64,000 nucleotides of DNA from Lachnospiraceae bacterium (GTDB taxonomy: Bacteria > Bacillota > Clostridia > Lachnospirales > Lachnospiraceae), in the NCBI GenBank assembly GCA_022793065.1, contig JAAWCE010000001.1, forward strand, positions 93,470 to 157,469. The letters run 5' to 3'. Positions 52,677 through 61,133 of the stretch are shown piece by piece. The notes below the pieces were generated by a model. It had not been told where the DNA came from, did no database searches, and was given only the letters and a program-made list of their open reading frames with translations. Position 1 is the first letter of the stretch; each line of letters starts with the position of its first letter. The translations under genes were made by a program, and so were the position numbers.

Positions 52677-52733
52677 GCGCCGTTCTTTGTATAGTCATGA
52701 TTGCTGCAGTTTAATGATACAAAGAATCGGCGC
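52677..52733. repeat. Long hairpin downstream of the TnpB-like gene
   Basis: GCGCCGTTCTTTGTAT (52677-52692) pairs with ATACAAAGAATCGGCGC (52717-52733) along 16 bp with a single bulge; loop 24 bases. It is too long for a simple terminator without a U-run and lies where IS605-type right ends or guide-RNA scaffolds occur. Confidence 0.55.
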
Positions 52734-52853
52734 TGTTCTTATGGATGGGAAGGCAAGAGCTCAAAATAAGTAATATAATTACTTAAAGTATATATATCTT
52801 ATTTTATAAATCTGCGACAGTTTGAACGTAAACTTTCACATATTGATTGGTAT

Positions 52854-52869
52854 GTGCGCTGAAGCGCAC
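52854..52869 (+). promoter_or_regulatory. Hairpin just before the operon's ribosome site
   Basis: GTGCGCT-GA-AGCGCAC, a perfect 7-bp stem, ends one base before the GGGGGG ribosome site of the 1214-residue fusion gene, so folding could affect translation. No convincing promoter is placed in the 200 bases before this gene. Confidence 0.4.
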
Positions 52870-52883
52870 AGGGGGGTGTAAAA

Positions 52884-55800
52884 ATGAAAAAAAGACACCA
52901 GAAATGGACGGCAGCAAAAGGATATACCATACATGCACAGACAGGAATTGCAGAAAAATGCAATGATAATGGTTCAATGGAAAATACGTGGTGCACGCTT
53001 CATTTTTTTCTGGCGGAGCCGGGAGATTGTTTAAAACTGCAAGATCAAAGGTATGAATATGGTGTGGCAACCTACGGTTTGGATGTGGATGAAACATACA
53101 TTTATACCTATGATTATCAGCCGGAGGAAAATTGGGCCCAATATCGGGGAGATTTTTTGGAAGAGAATATCGGAAAGGATGATTATCATTTTACAGAAAA
53201 GGTTTACTTTCGGGTTGTGCTTAGAAGATGTTTGGATGTGACCGGTTTAAAATTTGATGGTGTGAATGATGGAGGGAAGCCGGAGCAAGAAGATGTAACA
53301 TGGGATTTGTCTCATATACTGCATTTTCAGAAAGCTTTGCAGAAGAGAAACAGAACTGTAAGAATGTGTTCGGAAGAAGAAAACACAACAGTGGCCAAAG
53401 CGCGGGAAAACTTGCGGCAAAGCACTGTATTTCAGGAAGAAATTCAGGATACTGTCAGAACGGTATATGAGAAAAAAGATGAGAATACATGCTGTTTTCT
53501 ATTATTGACGGATTCCCATGTGACCGTGAACGGAACATGGAAGGATACGGCCGACAATTTGTACCAGGTGAAGAAAATGTTGGCAGAAAAAGGGGTGGAA
53601 GTCAACGGAGTTATCCATCTGGGAGATGCAACGGACGGAATGGTTTCGGCCGGGCTGACCAAAGATTATGTGCTGGATATGTTGGAGGATCTTCGCAGTC
53701 TTAAAGTACCAGTTTATTATGTTTTGGGAAATCATGATTCCAATTATTTTCATGGGAATCCGGAACGTTTTTCAACAGAAGAAATCAGAAGTCTTTATTT
53801 GCCGGAACAGAGGCATTGCTATTATCAGGCGGTATTGGCCAATGATAATCCCAAGTCCCGGCCCTGGCGTCTGCAGATGGTTTTTCTGGAATCTTTTGAC
53901 CCGTCCGAAGAGATGCGCTATGGATTTCATGACAGGGAACTGGACTGGTTGGAGAGACTTCTGGAGCAGACGCCTTCGGACTGGAAAACTTTGATATTCA
54001 GTCATGTGCCGCCAACGGCCAGATTACATTATTGGAGCAATGTGATTCGTGGCAGCAGGAGACTTCTTAGGATTTTAAAGACATATGAAGCGCGAACCGG
54101 CGGGCTGCTTGCCTTTGTCCACGGACATAATCATGGGGACCAAATTGATTATCAGGAAGGATTTCCCATTGTTTCTATTGGATGTAATAAATGTGAATAT
54201 TTTACGGATAAAAAACCTCATGGAACAGTGACATATGAAAGGAAACTGCACACGGTTTCTCAGGATTTGTGGGACGTATTCTTAGTGTCACCGGAAAAAG
54301 AGTCAATGGAATTGATTCGCTTTGGTGCGGGAGTTGACCGCCGTATTACTAAAATGACAGGGAAAGATAGGAGAATGGAAACGCCGATGAAAAAAGTGAT
54401 TACTTATGGGACTTTTGATTTGTTCCACGAAGGACATTATAATCTTTTAAAGCGTGCAAAGGAATTGGGAGATTATTTGATTGTGGGAGTCACCACGGAA
54501 CATTACGACGAGCAGAGAGGCAAACTCAATATAGTGGACCCATTGTTGGAGCGTATTGAAAATGTGCGAAAGACTGGATTTGTGGATGAGATTATTATCG
54601 AGGACCATGAGGGACAGAAAATAGAAGATATTCAGAAACATAATGTGGATATTTTTACACTGGGTTCAGACTGGAGGGGGATGTTTGATTATCTGAAATC
54701 TTATTGTCAGGTGATTTATCTGGAGAGGACGCCGGGAATATCTTCCACCATGCTGCGAAAGGGAAAGTTTCCCATTATCCGTATGGGAATTGTGGGAACA
54801 GGGCGCATTGCGCCGCGTTTTTTGTCGGAGGCGAAATATGTCAGCGGTTTGGATGTACAATGCGTCTATAATCCTCACAGGGAAAGCGCGGAAAAATTTG
54901 CGGCGGAGTATGCGTTGGAGGGGTATGGAGCATCCTTTGAGGAATTTCTGGATGCGGTGGACGCCATCTACATTGCCAGTCCCCATGAAACCCATTATGA
55001 TTATGTCCAAAGAGCGCTGCTTGCGGGCAAGCATGTTCTGTGTGAAAAGCCCATGGCGTTTACCCGCGGACAGGCCCAGGAACTTTTTACTTTGGCAAGA
55101 GAGAAAAATCGAGTGTTGATGGAAGGGATTAAAACAGCATATTGTCCCGGTTTTGCACAGATAATCAACATTGCTAAGAGTGGAAAAATTGGAGAAATCA
55201 GGGATGTGGAGGCTTGTTTTTCCAGGCTGACAGCGCCGAATTTAAGAGAAATGGTGGATGTTAGGTATGGCGGAGCGTTTATGGAATTTGGCAGTTATAC
55301 CGTGCTGCCCATTTTCAAGCTGTTGGGTATAGATTTTAAGAGAGTAGAAATCAACAGTATTCCGGCAGAGAACGGAGTGGACCTTTATACAAAAATTCAA
55401 TTTCAGTATGAAAAGGGTTTTGCTATGTCCAAAACGGGGATCGGCGTAAAATCGGAAGGACAACTTTTGATTTCCGGCACAAAGGGATATATTTTGGCAG
55501 AATCTCCCTGGTGGCTTACCAGGAAATTTCAGGTGCGTTACGAAGACCCCAGCCAAATTGAAACATATACGCCAAAGTTTGTAGGGGACGGACTGCGCTA
55601 TGAAATTTGGGATTTCGTATCTCATATTAATGGGTTTGGCGGCCATGTCTTTAAATTGACGGAAGAAGAGTCGGTTGCTATGGCAGATGTGGTGGAACGG
55701 TTTCTGGAAAAACGGGAAGAGGAGCGAAGGATTTTTCGGCAGAAAAATAAGTCTGCCGGAGTAAAAATATGGGCCCACAGGGGATGCAGCTATCAATATC

Positions 55801-56528
55801 CGGAGAATACGCTGCCGGCATTTGAGGCGGCGTGCAAATTGCCTGGGATTGCCGGAATTGAATTGGATATCCAGCTTACGAAGGATGGGCAGATTGTAGT
55901 TTTTCATGACGAGACGTTGGACAGGCTTATGGATACGTCTGGAAATCTGAGAGATTATTCGCTTTCAGAGTTAAAACAAATGCGTTTTAAAAGTTGGGAA
56001 AACGAGAAAAGAATACAAGGGGAAACTGTGGACGAGATACCGTCCATTCCCACAATGGAAGAGGTATTGGAGCTGGTTAGACCATATGCACAAAAGTCAG
56101 GCATCCGAATTAATATTGAGTTAAAAAACAGTATGGTACCCTATGAGGGAATGGAAGAGAAGATTTTGGATATGGTAAAAAGGTTTGGGATGGAGCCATA
56201 TGTGCTGTATTCTTCTTTCAGCGGAGAATCCCTTAGAAAATTAAAGGGGTTGGACAATACGATTGAGACGGGGATTCTGCAGTGGGATGTGAAGGAATGT
56301 CTGCATTTGGCGCAGAATTTGCAGGTGGATGCGCTGCACCCCAATATGGATAGTGTAACGGAAGATGGTTTAAAATTTGACAGTTTACAGAAAAATACTA
56401 TTCGGGCCTGGAACAGCCAGGAGCCGCTGTATGGGCAGATCAAGCAGTATCTTATTTTTGACCTTGCTGACATGAAACGGAAGGGGATAACAGATTTTAT
56501 CACCAATGTGCCGGAAGAGTATGTTTGA
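52884..56528 (+). CDS. Four-enzyme fusion: metallophosphatase, cytidylyltransferase, Gfo/Idh/MocA, GDPD
   Basis: 1214 residues, no signal peptide. Residues 1-200 are an unrecognised beta-rich region. At 200-420 a calcineurin-like phosphoesterase: LLTDSH, HLGDATDG, LGNHDSN, FSHVPP, GHNHGD. At 502-632 a glycerol-3-phosphate cytidylyltransferase-like domain: TYGTFDLFHEGH and RTPGISSTMLR. At 633-950 a Gfo/Idh/MocA oxidoreductase: GIVGTGRIA and CEKPMAF. At 961-1214 a glycerophosphodiester phosphodiesterase: AHRG, ENTLPAFEAA, ELDIQLTKDG, VFHDETLDR. All four active-site signatures appear intact. Together they suggest making or turning over a CDP-activated polyol or glycerophosphate group; the substrate is not known. 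It is followed by two transferase-like genes in one operon. Confidence 0.88.
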   Translation: MKKRHQKWTAAKGYTIHAQTGIAEKCNDNGSMENTWCTLHFFLAEPGDCLKLQDQRYEYGVATYGLDVDETYIYTYDYQPEENWAQYRGDFLEENIGKDDYHFTEKVYFRVVLRRCLDVTGLKFDGVNDGGKPEQEDVTWDLSHILHFQKALQKRNRTVRMCSEEENTTVAKARENLRQSTVFQEEIQDTVRTVYEKKDENTCCFLLLTDSHVTVNGTWKDTADNLYQVKKMLAEKGVEVNGVIHLGDATDGMVSAGLTKDYVLDMLEDLRSLKVPVYYVLGNHDSNYFHGNPERFSTEEIRSLYLPEQRHCYYQAVLANDNPKSRPWRLQMVFLESFDPSEEMRYGFHDRELDWLERLLEQTPSDWKTLIFSHVPPTARLHYWSNVIRGSRRLLRILKTYEARTGGLLAFVHGHNHGDQIDYQEGFPIVSIGCNKCEYFTDKKPHGTVTYERKLHTVSQDLWDVFLVSPEKESMELIRFGAGVDRRITKMTGKDRRMETPMKKVITYGTFDLFHEGHYNLLKRAKELGDYLIVGVTTEHYDEQRGKLNIVDPLLERIENVRKTGFVDEIIIEDHEGQKIEDIQKHNVDIFTLGSDWRGMFDYLKSYCQVIYLERTPGISSTMLRKGKFPIIRMGIVGTGRIAPRFLSEAKYVSGLDVQCVYNPHRESAEKFAAEYALEGYGASFEEFLDAVDAIYIASPHETHYDYVQRALLAGKHVLCEKPMAFTRGQAQELFTLAREKNRVLMEGIKTAYCPGFAQIINIAKSGKIGEIRDVEACFSRLTAPNLREMVDVRYGGAFMEFGSYTVLPIFKLLGIDFKRVEINSIPAENGVDLYTKIQFQYEKGFAMSKTGIGVKSEGQLLISGTKGYILAESPWWLTRKFQVRYEDPSQIETYTPKFVGDGLRYEIWDFVSHINGFGGHVFKLTEEESVAMADVVERFLEKREEERRIFRQKNKSAGVKIWAHRGCSYQYPENTLPAFEAACKLPGIAGIELDIQLTKDGQIVVFHDETLDRLMDTSGNLRDYSLSELKQMRFKSWENEKRIQGETVDEIPSIPTMEEVLELVRPYAQKSGIRINIELKNSMVPYEGMEEKILDMVKRFGMEPYVLYSSFSGESLRKLKGLDNTIETGILQWDVKECLHLAQNLQVDALHPNMDSVTEDGLKFDSLQKNTIRAWNSQEPLYGQIKQYLIFDLADMKRKGITDFITNVPEEYV

Positions 56529-56573
56529 GTGTTCTTGATGCTATGCAATGGTTGCGGAGAAGGGAATCGGATT

Positions 56574-58556
56574 ATGCTGAAATATATTAAGAAACAAATC
56601 AAGGAATTGCTGGATACGATGGAGGAAGCCAAGCAGACGGTAAAGGCTGCGGTTCTGCAGGGGGAGGAAGGGGAACTGCTGAATATTCTGGCAGACGTCC
56701 AGGAAGCAGCGGTTGTGATAGGAACGAAAATAGAAGCTTCCGGAGAAGCGGCAAAAGACGGCTGTGGTTATGAGATAACATTGACTCAAAAGTTGGAATC
56801 GTATTGTGAACTTTTGTGGCAGTTGACCCAGGAAGAGACCACAGAGAAGAGACTGGACAGGCTGGAAGAGGCATGGGCGCTGTTAGGGGGCGTCAGGCAT
56901 GGCGTGCAGGTCATTCCTGACCAATTTGCAATTGTTTTTATGCCTTATAAGGCGTCTATGTGGGATTGTATGGAAAGCGTCTGGCGGGCGGCCTGTGAAG
57001 ACCCGGACTGGGTGCCCTTTGTAGTGCCTATTCCCTATTTGGATTTAAAGGATGGGGAGATTATTGCCAGCCATTATGAAGGGGGGGAGCTGCCTCCGGA
57101 TGTGCCTGTTGAGGCATACAGTGATTTCCCTTTTGTACAGATGCACCCGGATGCAATTTATATTCACAATCCTTTTGATGATTATAATATTGTCACCACC
57201 GTATTGCCTCAATTTTATTCCGCTGAGCTTAAGAAGATAACGGACAGGCTGATTTACTGTCCTTATTATGTCACGGGAGAAGGGGTTTATGTGACGCACA
57301 GGGAGCTGCCGTCCTATGGCAATATGGATTTTATTGTGACACAGTGTGAGAAAATGATAGAATCCTATTCCGCACAAATCCCCAGAGAAAAATTTCTTCC
57401 TTTTGGCAGTCCTATTGGAGACAGAATTTTACGAATGGAAAAAGAAAAGCCTCCCATTCCCGACGCATGGAAGGCGCAGCTTGAAAACGGAGAAGATTTT
57501 GGACAAAACAGAGTTGTGATGCTCAATACCAGCATTTCTCTGCTGATGAAACAGCGGGAGAGATTTTTGGACAAAATAGAATATGTGATAAAATTGGCAA
57601 AAGAAACCAAAGGAATTACTCTTGTGTGGAGACCTCATCCCTTACTCCATGCCACTGCCCGAACCATGGGAGAAGCCTATGAGGCCAGATTGACTTCTCT
57701 GGAAAACATGTTTCTGGAAGAAAAAATAGGTGTGTTGGACCAAACCCAGGATGTGGGCGTTACGGTAGCGCTTTGCGACGCATATCTGGGAGAAACGGCG
57801 TCTTCCATGATACATATGTTTGGAATTGCGGGGAAACCGAGATTTTACATTGACCTGCAATTGACCCGCTCCAGGGAAGAAGGGGAGGATTCCGTTTTGG
57901 TCAGCGGTTTCTGCCAAACCAGGGGAAAAGAATATTTTCTACTGGACCGGAGTGGGTGGATTTTGGAAAAGGATAAGGATACCGGAGGGCAAAGATTGCT
58001 TGTCCGTATTCCGGGAAGAGATACGATTCCGGGAAGGGCATATCGAGGGATGGAACTGAGAGATGCGCAGTTATGGGTGTATCCTGAACAGGCCAGAGGG
58101 ATATTTGTCTACAATCTGGAAACTGGGAGAAGACAAAGAGTATTCGGGGATAAAATGCCGGAACATATCCTACATCTCAGGTCAGAGAAGAAGGATTTGG
58201 CATGTGAAAGCGCCGAAAGTGAGACTGAAAGTCTGGTGTGTGGAAGTGAAAGAACTGGGACAGAAAAAGTGGGCACAGGGGCGGATGAAATTTTCATCAA
58301 GGTTGATGGGGCGTGTTTTGCCGCTATGAGGGCGGAAGCGTTTCAGAGAGGAAATATGAGCCATGAGTGGTACGAAAATGAGAAAAACAGTGTGGAGGAT
58401 TTCTTTCATTTCTTGCGTGCTGCAGGAAAAGATGAGCTGACAGGGCATCAAGGGGCATATTTGTACTGGCTGGCAACTTTGGATGGAAGCTGCGGCAGGA
58501 AAATTTTGCAGGCAGTGAAGGAGAGTCTGAGAAACGGGAAAGAAAAAAAGAGGTAG
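56574..58556 (+). CDS. CDP-glycerol-glycerophosphotransferase-like protein
   Basis: 660 residues. Residues 1-100 form an acidic helical region; the middle has AIVFMPYKASMWDCMESVWR, AIYIHNPFDDYNIVTTVLP and LIYCPYYV, then LVWRPHPLLHA and YLGETASSMIHMFGIAGKPRFYID, which resembles the GT-B C-terminal nucleotide-binding half of TagB/TagF-type transferases. The C-terminal 200 residues are beta-rich (RDAQLWVYPEQARGIFVYNL), possibly a partial propeller. It could pass a glycerophosphate or polyol phosphate from the product of the upstream fusion protein. ATG at 56574 has GGAGAAGGGAA upstream, 45 bases after the fusion gene's end; the earlier GTG is unsupported. Confidence 0.65.
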   Translation: MLKYIKKQIKELLDTMEEAKQTVKAAVLQGEEGELLNILADVQEAAVVIGTKIEASGEAAKDGCGYEITLTQKLESYCELLWQLTQEETTEKRLDRLEEAWALLGGVRHGVQVIPDQFAIVFMPYKASMWDCMESVWRAACEDPDWVPFVVPIPYLDLKDGEIIASHYEGGELPPDVPVEAYSDFPFVQMHPDAIYIHNPFDDYNIVTTVLPQFYSAELKKITDRLIYCPYYVTGEGVYVTHRELPSYGNMDFIVTQCEKMIESYSAQIPREKFLPFGSPIGDRILRMEKEKPPIPDAWKAQLENGEDFGQNRVVMLNTSISLLMKQRERFLDKIEYVIKLAKETKGITLVWRPHPLLHATARTMGEAYEARLTSLENMFLEEKIGVLDQTQDVGVTVALCDAYLGETASSMIHMFGIAGKPRFYIDLQLTRSREEGEDSVLVSGFCQTRGKEYFLLDRSGWILEKDKDTGGQRLLVRIPGRDTIPGRAYRGMELRDAQLWVYPEQARGIFVYNLETGRRQRVFGDKMPEHILHLRSEKKDLACESAESETESLVCGSERTGTEKVGTGADEIFIKVDGACFAAMRAEAFQRGNMSHEWYENEKNSVEDFFHFLRAAGKDELTGHQGAYLYWLATLDGSCGRKILQAVKESLRNGKEKKR

Positions 58557-58566
58557 AGGCAGGAAT

Positions 58567-60849
58567 ATGAATATGGAAAAAGAAGTGCGCTCCGAAAAAG
58601 TGCTGTTTGTGGTATACCGGAAAGAATGGTGGGGCTGCTTTGACAGTTTGTGCAGGCGGGAATGTGCTAAGAGGAACACTTTGGTTTATGTGGTGCCCAC
58701 GGTTCGTTTTGACAGGGATAGAAATACAATGAATGTGAATTTTGAAAAGAAGCATTTTTCGGGAGATGGTCTGGCAGAATTGCTTCCGGAGGGAGCCTGT
58801 ATGGCGGATATACAGGACATTCCCTTAGCGCAGGGATTTGACCGCATCTATGTCCATAACCCATATGACAATTCATATCCCGTGGATACAGTGGAGCGTA
58901 CATTTTATGCTTCCAATTTGAAACAATACACAAAAAAATTGATATATGTGCCCCATGTGCTTTTTCTGGGCGGAATATGGGAAGAATTTACAGAATGTCC
59001 GGTTTATGAACATGCGGATGTGATATACATATCGGACCAACGGGCCAGATATTGTCTTCCGGTGGAATATGATAAGAAGGTGGAAATGGTGCCGGCGGGA
59101 ATCGTGGAGTACATGGATAGGCTTCCAGAACGAGCAGAGCGTAAAAAGGAGGAACCGAAAACTCTTTTATTTTGTGTGTCTTATCTAAACTTGTATTATG
59201 GGACGGAAAAAGCCATTGGAAAAATACAGGATGTATTTGAGTATTTCAGGGATTGTGGGGATATTCGACTGATTTTCCGGCCGGACGAGGATATTCAGGC
59301 CAGGTATCTATGGCTCCAGGCGTCAATCAGACAGAAATATGAGGAGCTTTTGGCATATTTTAAACGAAACCGCATTGGAATATATGATGAGAGTCCGGAT
59401 TTATACCGGGCGGCGGCAGAGGCAGACGGAATTCTGACCATGGGACATTATATGGATGCTTTGTTTTACATGCAGGGGAAATATGTACTTCATCTGGATA
59501 TGACCAGGAGACCAATTCCTTCAAGGGAGGTTAGATGTATCCCTTCTTTTTGGCATATTCCCATTGCGGAAGAAGAGGATAGGATAGATATGTGGTTTGT
59601 GCCTGATGGTACCAGACTGATTTGCAAAATGACCATAGAAGGAGGTCCGGCTGTGGAGTCGGGCGTAAATTACGGCAAGAGAACTGCTTCCAGGAAGCGA
59701 AAGGAAAGTGTTTCAGTTGACATTGTAGCGGAGGCGCCGGATGATATATTTGGAGATATCAATTATTTAAGCTTGATAAAAGAGGGGAATTTCCTGTATT
59801 TGCCCCCTTATATGTCGGAAGGTGTCTGGAAATATGATATGGTTAAGGGGGAGTTTACCGAACAATACTTAGAGGCCCCCGTGGATTGTGCCACAGCGTT
59901 TGCCGTATCATATGGGGAGTATCTGTATTTTGTTCCAAGAAACTATCCGGGAATTATCAAATACCATAAATTAACGGAGGCTACTCAAGTAATTGATGGC
60001 TGGGTGGAAGAACTGGAGCAGTATGTATCAACGGAATGTAGGAAAGAACCGTATTTTCTTCTGGCAATTGTACAGGAAGAAAATATGTTGTATCTGGCTT
60101 CGTCTAAAAGCGACGTCTGGATGGAATATGATATGGACAGGGATTCCTGGCGAATGAAGTCCATGAATCTTCCAGGAAAGAAATTCTTGAACATGGTCAA
60201 AAGGGGAGAGTGGGTATGGCTGCTTCCCTACCTGGGAGAAGATTTGATTCTTTGGAATTGTGCAACTGAGGAAAGTCAGGTAATCTATACTGCGTCTGTG
60301 AAAGAAAATAAATATGTTCCTTATGAATACATTTTGGATCTGGGAGAGGCCATTGGGGTTTTCCCGGCGGCACAGGAGAATTTGCTTTTGATTTCGCTGA
60401 CGGATGGCGAAGATGTTTCAAAGGAAATAACTTTGGCTGACGGAAAGAAAAGCGGAGTACAAGTGCTTGAAGTTACGGGCAGAGCGCCTTGCAGGGAAAA
60501 AGACTATCTGTCGGAATATCTAAAACAGTTTTTTATTGGTTATCGGTTTGTAAAGAGGTTGAAAAACGGCAATATTCTGACTTATGAATATTATGACGGG
60601 TCGTTTCTGATTCTGAATACCAAATTGCAGGTATTGGAAAAAATCCCATGTCGGCTTCCGATGGAAGCGGTAAGGCGGCAGATAAATAATGCGTGGGCGG
60701 CGCAGCAATGTAAGATGGAGTTTAACGGCTGGCTTGATGAAAGATATTCCCTTCCGGCTATGCTGGATTTCTTTCAGGATCAGGGGGAGGAGAACCGGAA
60801 GGAAATCAGGGAGCATTATGAGAAAAAGATATGTGTATATTCCAAATAA
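58567..60849 (+). CDS. Transferase-like protein with C-terminal repetitive beta domain
   Basis: 760 residues. N-terminal half is related to the previous gene: VLFVVYRKEWWGCFDSL, RIYVHNPYDNSYPVDTV, LIYVPHVL, and LIFRPDEDIQ, where the usual RPHP is RPDE, so the site is altered. From about residue 395 on there are repeated strand pairs ending in aromatic pairs (FLYLPPYMSEGVWKYDM, YLYFVPRNYPGIIKY, MLYLASSKSDVWMEYDM, VWLLPYLGEDLILWN), as in a beta-propeller. 11 bases after the previous stop, so the three genes form one operon. Perhaps a paralogous polymerase or a sugar-polymer-binding partner. Confidence 0.6.
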   Translation: MNMEKEVRSEKVLFVVYRKEWWGCFDSLCRRECAKRNTLVYVVPTVRFDRDRNTMNVNFEKKHFSGDGLAELLPEGACMADIQDIPLAQGFDRIYVHNPYDNSYPVDTVERTFYASNLKQYTKKLIYVPHVLFLGGIWEEFTECPVYEHADVIYISDQRARYCLPVEYDKKVEMVPAGIVEYMDRLPERAERKKEEPKTLLFCVSYLNLYYGTEKAIGKIQDVFEYFRDCGDIRLIFRPDEDIQARYLWLQASIRQKYEELLAYFKRNRIGIYDESPDLYRAAAEADGILTMGHYMDALFYMQGKYVLHLDMTRRPIPSREVRCIPSFWHIPIAEEEDRIDMWFVPDGTRLICKMTIEGGPAVESGVNYGKRTASRKRKESVSVDIVAEAPDDIFGDINYLSLIKEGNFLYLPPYMSEGVWKYDMVKGEFTEQYLEAPVDCATAFAVSYGEYLYFVPRNYPGIIKYHKLTEATQVIDGWVEELEQYVSTECRKEPYFLLAIVQEENMLYLASSKSDVWMEYDMDRDSWRMKSMNLPGKKFLNMVKRGEWVWLLPYLGEDLILWNCATEESQVIYTASVKENKYVPYEYILDLGEAIGVFPAAQENLLLISLTDGEDVSKEITLADGKKSGVQVLEVTGRAPCREKDYLSEYLKQFFIGYRFVKRLKNGNILTYEYYDGSFLILNTKLQVLEKIPCRLPMEAVRRQINNAWAAQQCKMEFNGWLDERYSLPAMLDFFQDQGEENRKEIREHYEKKICVYSK

Positions 60850-60978
60850 AATTTTATTCCGTTTGCCAGAGGCTGAATCCATCTTTCCTGCTCCATGCCG
60901 TGATGATATGATTTGGCTTTCCGCCTTTCCTTTTATTGGAATGCATTGTTTTTTCATCCACTCTGATAATTCATTCAT
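60850..60978 (-). other. Possible truncated minus-strand gene start
   Basis: On the minus strand an AAGGAGAT ribosome site leads to an ATG at 60978 with MNELSEWMKKQCIPIKGKAE and so on; a promoter TTGTGA, 18 bases, TACGAT lies upstream. The frame runs open into the antisense of the operon's last gene, where the sequence stops looking protein-like, so this is probably the 5' end of a gene cut by rearrangement. The remaining part of this 285-base gap is the promoter region of the next gene. Confidence 0.35.
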
Positions 60979-61074
60979 GGCAAAATCTCCTTTTTCTTTT
61001 ATCGTAACAGAAAAAAGAATTTGTTCACAATTTATTTACTCATGCGTTTGTGGTGCCTATTTGGGGCGCTCCGC

Positions 61075-61103
61075 TTGAATTTGTTTAAAAAAAATGTTAT
61101 GAT
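61075..61103 (+). promoter_or_regulatory. Promoter of the intact Rpn-like gene
   Basis: TTGAAT, 17 bases (including A8), TATGAT, 31 bases before the start of the Rpn-like gene. Confidence 0.7.
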
Positions 61104-61133
61104 TGAGCCAGCAGGATTAAAGGGGGATACAGA

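Noticed and set aside
60520..60849. Continuation of the minus-strand frame starting at 60978 under the last gene of the 8-kb operon
   Set aside because: The plus-strand protein is continuous and coherent here; only the part outside it (60850-60978) has a possible ribosome site.
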